64,000 nt of DNA from Paractinoplanes atraurantiacus (lineage in GTDB: Bacteria; Actinomycetota; Actinomycetes; Mycobacteriales; Micromonosporaceae): contig NZ_OBDY01000001.1 of NCBI RefSeq assembly GCF_900215205.1, positions 554,786-618,785 on the forward strand, read 5' to 3'. Positions 56,845-64,000 of this stretch are shown here, one piece after another. Under the pieces are notes generated by a model, which had not been told where the DNA came from, did not search any database, and saw nothing but the letters and a program-made list of their open reading frames with translations. Position 1 is the first letter of the stretch. Each line of letters begins with the position of its first letter. The translations under genes and the position numbers were made by a program.

Positions 56845-57246
56845 GTGCCCGTGGGCACTCTCGTGACGCTCGACCTGCCCGCCGGATCGCCGGTGGCCGA
56901 CCTTCCCTGGGTCATCACCATCGGCGCGCTCGGCGACGAGGAGGACTGGGAACCCGTGGTCTGCGGGCCGTACGAACGCGCGCACGCGCTCGCCCTGGCC
57001 CAGGCCGTGGTGGCCGACGAGGATCTGATGGCGGTGGTCGAGCCGCTGCTGCCGCGGCCCGACGCCGAGGCCATCCGCTCCGAGATCGCGCTGGCCCGCG
57101 CGGTGGCTTCGTCGCCGGCCGACGACGAACCGGACCAGGAGGCGTACGAGACCCGGCGGGTGCGCCCGGGCCGCCCGCCGACCGAGGCCGAGGTACGCGA
57201 GGGCTGGTCCCGGATAGCGGCCCGGCTGACCGTTCCTACCGGTTGA
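56845..57246 (+). CDS. Hypothetical protein
   Basis: 133 residues from GTG 56845, one base after the BrkB stop and nine bases after CCGGAA; GTG 56851 is also possible. Soluble and acidic, with YERAHALALAQAVVADEDLM and a C-terminal basic/Pro segment RRVRPGRPPTEAEVREGW. No recognised domain. Convergent with the TetR gene (11-bp overlap). Confidence 0.6.
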   Translation: MPVGTLVTLDLPAGSPVADLPWVITIGALGDEEDWEPVVCGPYERAHALALAQAVVADEDLMAVVEPLLPRPDAEAIRSEIALARAVASSPADDEPDQEAYETRRVRPGRPPTEAEVREGWSRIAARLTVPTG

Positions 57247-57820
57247 TCAGCTCCCGGATGCCCCGCATGTAGATCTCCTTGTCCGGCCCGCCGGTCAGCA
57301 GCCGTTGCAGGGCATAGCCGGGCACGAACGAGTAGTAGGCGCTGGTCACGGCCTCGACGTCGGTGCCGGCGGGCAGCTCGCCGCTCTCCACCGCGTGCTC
57401 CACCAGCACCTGCAGGGCCTTGCGCAGCGTCGTGTAGCGCTCGTGGGCGATCGCGGCGATGGCCGGGTCGATGGACGCCTCGGCCCACACCTGCAGCGCG
57501 ATGGGCAGGGTGCCGCCGGGGCCCATCTGGGCCTCGATGGCCTCCAGCACGGCCTCCATGGACTCGGCCAGCGGCAGGCGGCGGGCGGCCACGGCGTGGA
57601 TGTGCTGGAGGATGCCGCTGGTCACGGTCTCGGCGATGGCGGCGATGATCTCGTCCTTGGACTTGAAGTAGCGGTAGACCGCACCGACCGAGAGGCCGGC
57701 CTCCTTGATGAGGTCCTGCATCGACGTGTTGTGCAGGCCCTTGGTCACGAAGCAGGCGCGGGCGGCCTCGAGGATCTGCTGCCGCCGGGCGTTGAGGTGT
57801 TCTTCCGATACGCGTGGCAC
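57236..57820 (-). CDS. TetR-family repressor of the divergent membrane protein
   Basis: 194 residues from GTG 57820; the longer frame to 57856 would run through the operator. TetR HTH at about 10-55 (RRQQILEAARACFVTKGLHN, then LSVGAVYRYFKSKDEI). C-terminal dimer domain all-helical. The spacer to the divergent gene holds two inverted copies of a 20-bp site, so autoregulation and control of the neighbour are likely. Ligand unknown. Confidence 0.9.
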   Translation of the reverse strand: MPRVSEEHLNARRQQILEAARACFVTKGLHNTSMQDLIKEAGLSVGAVYRYFKSKDEIIAAIAETVTSGILQHIHAVAARRLPLAESMEAVLEAIEAQMGPGGTLPIALQVWAEASIDPAIAAIAHERYTTLRKALQVLVEHAVESGELPAGTDVEAVTSAYYSFVPGYALQRLLTGGPDKEIYMRGIRELINR

Positions 57821-57831
57821 GTCCCACAGTG

Positions 57832-57910
57832 TAAAACGAACGCTCGTTCTTGACACGATCTCGTGGTGAGGGGCACTCTGAGCCTACAAAGAGAATGAGT
57901 GTTCGTTTTA
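57832..57910. promoter_or_regulatory. Two inverted TetR-type operator copies
   Basis: Site 1 (57832-57851, TAAAACGAACGCTCGTTCTT) precedes the TetR gene. Site 2 (57891-57910) is the same sequence in reverse orientation, 17 of 20 bases identical, and ends 10 bp before the ATG of the membrane protein. Each contains a GAAC-n-GTTC-like dyad. Confidence 0.82.
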
Positions 57911-57920
57911 GGAGTCAGAG

Positions 57921-59051
57921 ATGCGACGCAACGCCATCACCCTCGGCGTGCTCATCGCGGTCGCGGTGGTCGCCGTCCAAGCCCTGCTCATCCCGCTCTT
58001 CGCCGCGCCCGCGGCCAACCTGGCCCCGCGCGACCTGCCACTGGCCGTGGCCGGTCCGCCCGCGATCGCCGCCCAGCTCGAGTCCGGCCACCCCGGCGCC
58101 TTCGAGATCACCACGGTCCCCGACGCCACCGCCGCCGACGCCGCCATCCAGGACCGCGAGGTGTACGGCGCGATCGTCGTCACCGCCTCGGGCCCGGAGG
58201 TTCACATCGCCTCAGGCGCCTCGCCCACCGTGGCCGCCTTGCTCACCCAGGCCGCGACCGGCCTCGGCTCTCAGCCCGCCGCGCCCGGCGGCGCCACCCA
58301 GCCTGCCCCGCCCACTCAACCCGCCGCGCCCGCGCAGTCCATCCAACCCGCCGCGCCCGCGCAGCCCACCCAACCCGCCGCGCCCGCGCAGCCCGCTGGA
58401 TCCTCCGCGGCCGGTGTGGGCGGCGTCGTGGTGAAGGATGTCGTGCCGCTGGATGCGGACGACCCGCGCGGGGCCGGGTTCGGGGCGGCCTTCCTGCCGC
58501 TCGCGATCACCAGCATGATCGCCGGGATTCTGGTTTTCATGCTGCTCAAGCACCGCGCGGCCCGCGTTGTCGGGCTGGTCGCCTACGGCGCCTTCGCCGG
58601 GCTCGGCGCGGCCGCGGTGCAGCAGTTCTGGCTGGGCATCGTGCCGGGGGACTACCTGGCCGTGGCCGGGGCGCTGGGTCTGTTCGCGCTCGGTATGTCG
58701 GCGGCCGTGGCCGGGCTGGCGGCGCTGCTCGGTGAGCCCGGCATCGGTCTCGGCGTGCTGATGTTCTTCCTGGTCGGCAACGCGATCTCCGGCATCTCGG
58801 CGGCGCCCGAGCTGCTGCCCCAGCCGTGGGGCGCCGTCGGGCAGTGGCTGCCGATCGGCGCCGGCGGGTCGTTGCTGCGCTCGGCCTCCTACTTCGACGG
58901 GCACGGCGCGAGCTTCCCGGTCGCGGTGCTCACGGCGTACACAATCGGGGGTCTGATTTTGGTCTTGATCGGCCGCAAGCGGCTCGGAACAGTCGGTGCG
59001 GAGGTCGTGGGGGAGACGACGGCCTCACCCGAGCTGGTCCCGGCGAGGTAG
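57921..59051 (+). CDS. Multi-pass membrane protein, YhgE/ABC-2 permease-like
   Basis: 376 residues, ATG with AGGAG upstream. First membrane segment 5-28, then an external region (about 30-180) containing Pro/Ala/Gln repeats, and five or six further segments (190-355), including a GQWLPIGAGGSLLRSASYFD loop typical of ABC-2-like YhgE/Pip proteins. No ATPase motif. TetR control by the divergent gene suggests an exporter or envelope-stress role. Function inferred only. Confidence 0.65.
   Translation: MRRNAITLGVLIAVAVVAVQALLIPLFAAPAANLAPRDLPLAVAGPPAIAAQLESGHPGAFEITTVPDATAADAAIQDREVYGAIVVTASGPEVHIASGASPTVAALLTQAATGLGSQPAAPGGATQPAPPTQPAAPAQSIQPAAPAQPTQPAAPAQPAGSSAAGVGGVVVKDVVPLDADDPRGAGFGAAFLPLAITSMIAGILVFMLLKHRAARVVGLVAYGAFAGLGAAAVQQFWLGIVPGDYLAVAGALGLFALGMSAAVAGLAALLGEPGIGLGVLMFFLVGNAISGISAAPELLPQPWGAVGQWLPIGAGGSLLRSASYFDGHGASFPVAVLTAYTIGGLILVLIGRKRLGTVGAEVVGETTASPELVPAR
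58317..58397 (+). repeat. 27-bp tandem repeats encoding a QPAAPAQ unit
   Basis: Three copies starting at 58317, 58344 and 58371, each beginning CAACCCGCCGCGCCCGCGCAG, in frame within the membrane protein's external region. Length changes would not break the reading frame. Confidence 0.85.
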
Positions 59052-59079
59052 GCGACCGGCCCGCTGCGATAGTGGGCGC

Positions 59080-59340
59080 ATGGTGATCTCGCGGCGATGG
59101 GCGGTCTTCCTGACGGCGGTCGGGGTGTGGACCTGGGTGATCTGGCCCCGGTTCGGCCTGGCGATCTGGCAGGACGACCGCTCGTTCGCCGACGGGCGGC
59201 CGACGTCCTTTCTCATCGTCCACGCCGCGCTGATCGCCACCTCGCTGGCGGTCGGCACGGCCGTCGGCGTCCTCGGAATCCGGGCATGGCGGACTTCCCG
59301 CAAGTTGTCCGCTGTCGCGGCGGGTGCGCCGAAAGATTAA
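59080..59340 (+). CDS. SCO4848-family small membrane protein
   Basis: 86 residues from ATG 59080; the longer upstream frame is not convincing. Two membrane segments (about 7-28 and 45-68) with VWTWVIWPRFGLAIWQDDRS between. The pattern SRRWAVFLTAVGVWTWVIWP and the closing TAVGVLGIRAWR match the family as known from Streptomyces. Function unknown. Confidence 0.8.
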   Translation: MVISRRWAVFLTAVGVWTWVIWPRFGLAIWQDDRSFADGRPTSFLIVHAALIATSLAVGTAVGVLGIRAWRTSRKLSAVAAGAPKD

Positions 59341-59535
59341 GGGCTTGTTACCGCCCGGCCCGGGAAATTGCCGCAGTATCGGATCTAAGCGACGACCGGT
59401 GTGCCCTGCGATTGCGGGCAGATAACGGTGCGCCAACAGTCCGGACCAAACTGCCTCCGCCGCCCTGGCCTGCGGCTACGCTCCCGCGTTGAAGACTCAC
59501 CGACATGTGTCGGTGTGCGTTGGAAGGAGGGCGTC

Positions 59536-60630
59536 TTGCGCCCAGTACGTGGGAACCGGATCGTTGCGATTCTCGCGGCAGGTGGGCTGACGCTCGCTGC
59601 CGCGGCCTGTGGTGACGCCCCTGACGACACCCCCGCCGGCAGCGGCTCGAGCGCTGCCGCCGCATACAAGGCCTGCATGGTCACCGACACCGGCGGCATC
59701 GACGACAAGTCGTTCAACGCGTCCGCGTGGGCCGGCCTTCAGGCCGCGAAGACCAAGGCCAGCAACGTCGACCCGAAGTACGTGGCTTCGTCGGCCGAGG
59801 CCGACTACGAGCCCAACCTGCGTGGCTTCGTCACGCAGAAGTGCAACTTCACGCTCGCCGTGGGCGGCCTGATGATCGACGCGACCAAGAAGATCGCGTC
59901 GGAGAACACCAGCTCGCAGTTCGGCATCGTGGACGGCGCCGTCGCCGGCGCGAGCAACGTCTACCCGATGCAGTTCGCCACCGACGAGGCCGCGTTCCTC
60001 GCCGGCTACCTGGCCGCGGGCTACTCCAAGACCAAGAAGGTCGCGACCTTCGGCGGCATGAAGCTGCCGACCGTCGCCATCTTCATGGACGGTTTCGTCG
60101 ACGGCGTGAAGTACTACAACGAGCAGAAGAAGGCCAACGTCCAGGTCCTGGGCTGGGACAAGGCCAAGCAGACGGGCTCGTTCACCGACGACTTCGCCAG
60201 CCCGGCCAAGGGCAAGTCGCTGGCCAACACGTTCGTCGCCCAGGGCGCCGACGTGATCCTGCCGGTCGCCGGCGGCACCGGCCTCGGCGCGGCCGAGGTC
60301 GCGCAGGGCTCGGCCGGCAAGGTCTCGATCGTCTGGGTCGACCAGGACGGCTGCAAGAGCGCCGCGCAGTTCTGCGACGTCTTCCTGACCACCGTGGTCA
60401 AGAACATCACCGACGCGGTCGAGAAGGCTGTCGTCTCCGGCGCCACCGGTCAGCCGCTCGCGGCCACCCCGGGCTACCTGGGCAAGCTGGAGAACGACGG
60501 TGTCTCGCTGGCGCCGTACAACAACTTCGACAGCAAGATCGACGCCACCCTCAAGACCGAGGTGGAGACCCTGAAGGCCGACATCGTGTCGGGCAAGGTC
60601 AAGGTCGAGTCGACCAACGCGCCGAAGTGA
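59536..60630 (+). CDS. BMP-family nucleoside-binding lipoprotein
   Basis: 364 residues from TTG 59536, which has GGAAGGAGGG immediately upstream. Lipoprotein signal with lipobox LAAAAC and Cys25. Basic membrane protein family: MVTDTGGIDDKSFNASAWAG, then YPMQFATDEAAFLAGYLAAG, and GADVILPVAGGTGLGA. Binding protein of purine-nucleoside type ABC importers (RnsB/YufN-like). First gene of a transporter operon; a large hairpin separates it from the ATPase gene. Confidence 0.92.
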   Translation: MRPVRGNRIVAILAAGGLTLAAAACGDAPDDTPAGSGSSAAAAYKACMVTDTGGIDDKSFNASAWAGLQAAKTKASNVDPKYVASSAEADYEPNLRGFVTQKCNFTLAVGGLMIDATKKIASENTSSQFGIVDGAVAGASNVYPMQFATDEAAFLAGYLAAGYSKTKKVATFGGMKLPTVAIFMDGFVDGVKYYNEQKKANVQVLGWDKAKQTGSFTDDFASPAKGKSLANTFVAQGADVILPVAGGTGLGAAEVAQGSAGKVSIVWVDQDGCKSAAQFCDVFLTTVVKNITDAVEKAVVSGATGQPLAATPGYLGKLENDGVSLAPYNNFDSKIDATLKTEVETLKADIVSGKVKVESTNAPK

Positions 60631-60651
60631 CATTGCGCTAGGTAACATTTC

Positions 60652-60692
60652 GCCGCCGCCAGTCGCGAGTCTTCCTCGCGGCCGGCGGCGGC
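60652..60692 (+). terminator. Intra-operon hairpin after the binding-protein gene
   Basis: Nested inverted repeat: outer 9-bp arms GCCGCCGCC / GGCGGCGGC (60652-60660, 60684-60692) and inner CGCGAG / CTCGCG. It probably causes partial termination or protects the 3' end, giving more binding protein than ATPase. Confidence 0.75.
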
Positions 60693-60741
60693 TTCACCTG
60701 TTCAGACACCTGTAGTACAAGCCGAGCGTCAGGAGATTCCG

Positions 60742-62271
60742 CTGAGACTCGAATTGCGCGGCATCACCAAGCGCTTCGGCGACCTGGTGGCCAACGACCA
60801 CATCGACATCACCGTCGAGCCGGGCGAGGTCCATGCCCTGCTCGGTGAGAACGGCGCCGGCAAGTCGACGCTGATGAACCAGCTGTACGGCCTGCTCCAG
60901 CCGGACGAGGGCGAGATTCTCGTCGACGGCGAGAAAAAGGTCTTCCGCAGTCCCCGCGACGCCATCGCCGCCGGCATCGGCATGGTCCACCAGCACTTCA
61001 TGCTGGTACCGGTCTTCACCGTGGCCGAGAACATCGCGCTCGGGGCCGAGGAGGTGCGCGGCGGCCCGCTCGGCTTCCTCGACCGCCGCCGCAACCGCAA
61101 GGACGTGCTGGAGACCTCGCAGCGGTACGGCCTGCCGGTCGACCCCGACGCCCTGGTGGAGAACCTGCCGGTCGGCGCGCAGCAGCGCGTCGAGATCGTC
61201 AAGGCGCTCACCCGCGACGTCGACCTGCTGATCCTCGACGAGCCGACCGCGGTGCTCACCCCGCAGGAGACCGACGAGCTGCTGGCCGTGATGCGCTCAC
61301 TGGCCGAGACCGGCAAGTCGATCGTCTTCATCACTCACAAGCTGCGCGAGGTCAAGGCCATCGCCGACCGGATCACGGTCATCCGCCGGGGCCGCACCGT
61401 GGGCACCGCCACCCCTGACACCTCCGAGGACGAGCTGGCCGCCCTGATGGTCGGCCGCGACGTCAGCCTCGAGGTGGCCAAGGAACCGGCCCAGCCCCAG
61501 GGCGAGGTGCTCGAGGTCGCCGGCCTGATCGTCGACGACGACCGCGGTGTCCGCGCCGTCGACGGCGTCGACCTGACCGTCCGGGCCGGCGAGGTGCTCG
61601 GCATCGCGGGCGTGCAGGGCAACGGGCAGACCGAGCTGGTCGAGGCGATCATGGGCCTGCGCCCGGCCCGGTCCGGCACGATCCAGCTCGAGGGCGAGTC
61701 GCTGATCGGCAAGAGCACCAAGCAGGTGCTGCGCTCCGGCGTCGGCTACGTGCCCGAGGACCGCAGCCTCGACGGCGTGGTCAAAGACTTCTCGGTGGCC
61801 GAGAACCTCGTGCTCGACATGTACGACCGGCCTCCGTACGGCAGCGCCTTCAAGCTCAACCCCAAGGCGATCGCGGTCAACGCGGCCGAGCGGGTCGAGC
61901 AGTTCGACATCCGGGTCTCGTCACCGCAGTCGGCGGTCGGCAACCTCTCCGGCGGCAACCAGCAGAAGGTCGTCGTGGCCCGGGAGATGTCCCGGCCGCT
62001 GCGGCTGTTCATCGCCGCCCAGCCGACCCGCGGCGTGGACGTCGGCTCGATCGAGTTCATCCACAAACAGATCATCCACGAGCGCGACAACGGCACCGCG
62101 GTGCTGGTGGTCTCCAGCGAGCTCGACGAGGTGGTCGGCCTGGCCGACCGGATCGCGGTCATGTACCGCGGGCGGGTCCTCGCCATCGTCTCGCCGGACA
62201 CCCCGCGTGAGGAGATCGGCCTGCTGATGGCCGGCATCACGGGCACCAACGACGAAGAGGACGGCCAGTGA
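60742..62271 (+). CDS. Nucleoside ABC transporter ATPase (two cassettes)
   Basis: 509 residues if translation starts at CTG 60742. AGGAG lies six bases before that CTG and the protein then begins MRLELRGITKRFG, the expected N-terminus; the next candidate, TTG 60754, lacks a ribosome site. First cassette: GENGAGKST, GAQQRVEIVKALTRDVDLLI. The second cassette lacks a canonical Walker A (GVQGNGQTE), as usual for this family, but has LSGGNQQKVVVAREM. Energises uptake with the two permeases. Ends GTGA with permease 1. Confidence 0.9.
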   Translation: MRLELRGITKRFGDLVANDHIDITVEPGEVHALLGENGAGKSTLMNQLYGLLQPDEGEILVDGEKKVFRSPRDAIAAGIGMVHQHFMLVPVFTVAENIALGAEEVRGGPLGFLDRRRNRKDVLETSQRYGLPVDPDALVENLPVGAQQRVEIVKALTRDVDLLILDEPTAVLTPQETDELLAVMRSLAETGKSIVFITHKLREVKAIADRITVIRRGRTVGTATPDTSEDELAALMVGRDVSLEVAKEPAQPQGEVLEVAGLIVDDDRGVRAVDGVDLTVRAGEVLGIAGVQGNGQTELVEAIMGLRPARSGTIQLEGESLIGKSTKQVLRSGVGYVPEDRSLDGVVKDFSVAENLVLDMYDRPPYGSAFKLNPKAIAVNAAERVEQFDIRVSSPQSAVGNLSGGNQQKVVVAREMSRPLRLFIAAQPTRGVDVGSIEFIHKQIIHERDNGTAVLVVSSELDEVVGLADRIAVMYRGRVLAIVSPDTPREEIGLLMAGITGTNDEEDGQ

Positions 62272-63530
62272 CCACGGAAGTAGCACCTCCTGAGAAGAAG
62301 GAGGAGGAACCGAAGCGGGAGACGTTCATCTCGCTCTTCCTGCAGAACCTCTGGTCGGCCAACACGGTCACGGTCACCTTCCTGTCGATCTTCCTGGCGC
62401 TGGTCATCGGCGCCGTTCTGATCGTGATCTCCGACTCGCAGGTGCTCTCCTACTTCGAGTACTTCACCTCCCGGCCCAGCGACGCCCTCAACGCGAGCTG
62501 GGACCTGATCAGCCAGGCCTACGCCGACCTGTTCAAGGGCGCGATCTTCGACCCGGCCGCGTTCCAGGCCTGGTTCGACGGCACCGGCACCTGGCAGGCC
62601 GCGTTCGGGCCGATCTCCGAGACGCTGACGTACGCGGCGCCGCTGGTCTTCACCGGCCTGTCGGTCGCGATCGCCTTCCGCGGCGGCCTGTTCAACATCG
62701 GCGGCCAGGGCCAGGCGGTCATCGGCTGCGTCACCGGCGGCGTGGTCGGCTTCGCGGTCGGCCTGCCGGTCGGCCTGCACCTGCTCGTGGCGCTGCTCGC
62801 CGGCTTCCTCGGCGGCGCCCTCTGGGGCTTCCTGCCCGGCCTGCTCAAGGCCCGCACCGGCGCCCACGAGGTGATCACCACGATCATGCTCAACTACATC
62901 GCCACGCTGTTCCTGAGCTGGCTGATCCTGCAGAACGGCGTCCGCGACCCCGATCGCACCGACGCGATCAGCAAGACCATCGAGTCGTCGGCCCAGCTGC
63001 CCGCCCTGCCCTCGCCGCTGCGGGTGCACCTGGGCATCGTGCTCGCGGTCGTGGCCACCGCGGTCGTGGCCTGGCTGCTCAACAAGTCGCCGTTCGGCTT
63101 CGAGCTGCGCGCGGTCGGCGTCAACCCGCCGGCCGCCAAGACCGCCGGCATGAGCGTCGCCAAGACGTACACCCTGCTCATGGTCATCGCCGGTGGTCTG
63201 GCCGGCCTCGGCGGCGCCGTCCAGGTGCTCGGCACCGCCGACAAGCTGACCGCCCAGGTGGCCGGCAACATCGGCTTCGACGGCCTGCTGGTCGCCCTGC
63301 TCGGCCGCAACAAGCCGTGGGGCACGCTGCTGGCCGCCATCCTGTACGGCGCCCTGCGCGCCGGCGGCAACCTGATGCAGGTCGACGCGGGCATCTCGCT
63401 CGAGCTGGTCACCGTGCTCCAGGCCCTGATCGTCATCTTCATCGCCGCGCCGGCCCTGGTGAAGGCGATCTTCCAGCTCCGCGCCGCCCGTTCCGCACGG
63501 CTCGGCACCACGATGGCGAAGGGCTGGTGA
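62268..63530 (+). CDS. Nucleoside ABC transporter permease 1
   Basis: 420 residues, GTG overlapping the ATPase stop. A charged cytoplasmic N-terminus (about 1-30), then about nine membrane segments. BPD_transp_2 features: GLSVAIAFRGGLFNIGGQGQ, GAHEVITTIMLNYIATLFLS, RAVGVNPPAAKTAGMSV. RnsC/YufP-like. Ends GTGA into permease 2. Confidence 0.92.
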   Translation: MTTEVAPPEKKEEEPKRETFISLFLQNLWSANTVTVTFLSIFLALVIGAVLIVISDSQVLSYFEYFTSRPSDALNASWDLISQAYADLFKGAIFDPAAFQAWFDGTGTWQAAFGPISETLTYAAPLVFTGLSVAIAFRGGLFNIGGQGQAVIGCVTGGVVGFAVGLPVGLHLLVALLAGFLGGALWGFLPGLLKARTGAHEVITTIMLNYIATLFLSWLILQNGVRDPDRTDAISKTIESSAQLPALPSPLRVHLGIVLAVVATAVVAWLLNKSPFGFELRAVGVNPPAAKTAGMSVAKTYTLLMVIAGGLAGLGGAVQVLGTADKLTAQVAGNIGFDGLLVALLGRNKPWGTLLAAILYGALRAGGNLMQVDAGISLELVTVLQALIVIFIAAPALVKAIFQLRAARSARLGTTMAKGW

Positions 63531-64000
63531 GCCACATGTCGACCGCGACCGTGGAAGACCTGACCGAGATCACCGCCCCCGACCGCTTCTGGAACCGTCA
63601 GCGCCGCCTCGGCGCCGCCCTGGTCATCATCGGCCTGATCGCGGCGATCGTCTTCGGCTCGCTGGCCGAGTCGAAGACCGCCAAGTTCACCCTCAGCGAG
63701 GACGCCGAGGGCGCCGCGCTGTCGATCAACGGCCAGTTCGGCGCCATCCTGTTCGGCGTCGTGACCATCGCGGCCGGCGCCGCCCTGCTGGCCGGCGTGG
63801 CCAAACGCTGGCAGACGTGGCTGCTCGGCCTGGGCATCGTCACGTTCGTCCTGTCGTTCCTGTGCTGGCAGGTCGCCGGCAAGTTCCTGCCCCTGGTCGA
63901 CACGGTCAGCGGCTCGCTCGAGCTGGCCCTGCCGCTGATCCTGGGCGCGCTGGCCGGTGTGCTCTGCGAGCGCTCCGGCGTGGTCAACGTGGCCATCGAG
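63527..64000 (+). CDS. Nucleoside ABC transporter permease 2 (cut by window)
   Basis: First 158 codons, GTG overlapping permease 1; ATG 63536 is also in frame. Membrane segments near residues 27-45, 80-96 and 102-120 precede the family start ELALPLILGALAGVLCERSG, the usual RnsD/YufQ N-terminus. About 120 extra residues stand before that point, which is longer than in Gram-negative relatives. The 3' end lies beyond base 64000. Confidence 0.9.
   Translation, partial: MSHMSTATVEDLTEITAPDRFWNRQRRLGAALVIIGLIAAIVFGSLAESKTAKFTLSEDAEGAALSINGQFGAILFGVVTIAAGAALLAGVAKRWQTWLLGLGIVTFVLSFLCWQVAGKFLPLVDTVSGSLELALPLILGALAGVLCERSGVVNVAIE

Noticed and set aside
58317..58397. Possible CRISPR-like array
   Set aside because: Repeats are 27 bp with no spacers, in frame inside a membrane-protein gene, and no cas genes are nearby.

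Overview
The window is high-GC DNA with many GTG starts, a few TTG/CTG starts, and dense overlapping genes. Gene families and order (tRNA-Gln-glmU-prs-rplY-pth; metG-tatD-ksgA-ispE-ABC-F; divergent pmt/rsmI; trpS near a BrkB protein and an SCO4848-type protein) point to an actinomycete, most plausibly Micromonosporaceae (Actinoplanes-like). The genus is inferred from general knowledge; no search was run.

Layout. 0-5 kb: a large LuxR-type ATPase regulator cut by the left edge, a short XRE/NB-ARC protein ending at a perfect 26-bp palindrome, about 550 bp without a recognisable gene, and an AraC regulator. 5-18 kb: accessory cell-surface genes. These are an SDR and an aldo/keto reductase, two paralogues of a family I do not recognise, a GAF protein with a histidine-kinase-like region lacking the key residues, a coiled-coil protein, a long GT2 protein, a deacetylase/GT2 fusion and a Gly/Ser-rich membrane protein. 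18-32 kb: protein O-mannosyltransferase, rsmI, metG, tatD, ksgA, ispE and an ABC-F ATPase, with a Uma2 gene set between ksgA and ispE and no rpfB between tatD and ksgA. 32-42.7 kb: tRNA-Gln, glmU, prs, rplY with a structured leader, pth, a membrane sugar-phosphate transferase and cysQ-cysD-cysN.

43.6-52 kb is a self-contained arabinan/arabino-oligosaccharide module. A LacI repressor and its probable operators precede GH51 arabinofuranosidase, a Tat-type lipoprotein binding protein, two permeases and two exported GH43 enzymes. The module has no ATPase gene. Secreted GH43 enzymes would trim polymer, the transporter would import oligomers, and GH51 would release arabinose inside. galK-galE follow on the other strand.

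54-64 kb: trpS, a 2H phosphoesterase, BrkB, a TetR regulator divergent from a membrane protein with paired operator-like sites, an SCO4848-type protein, and a BMP-family nucleoside-type ABC transporter running off the right edge.

I saw no prophage, CRISPR array, complete insertion sequence, rRNA or replication origin. The most unusual material is the unrecognised paralogue pair with its coiled-coil neighbour, the degenerate kinase, the rplY leader, the LacI operator/leaderless start arrangement and the TetR operator pair.
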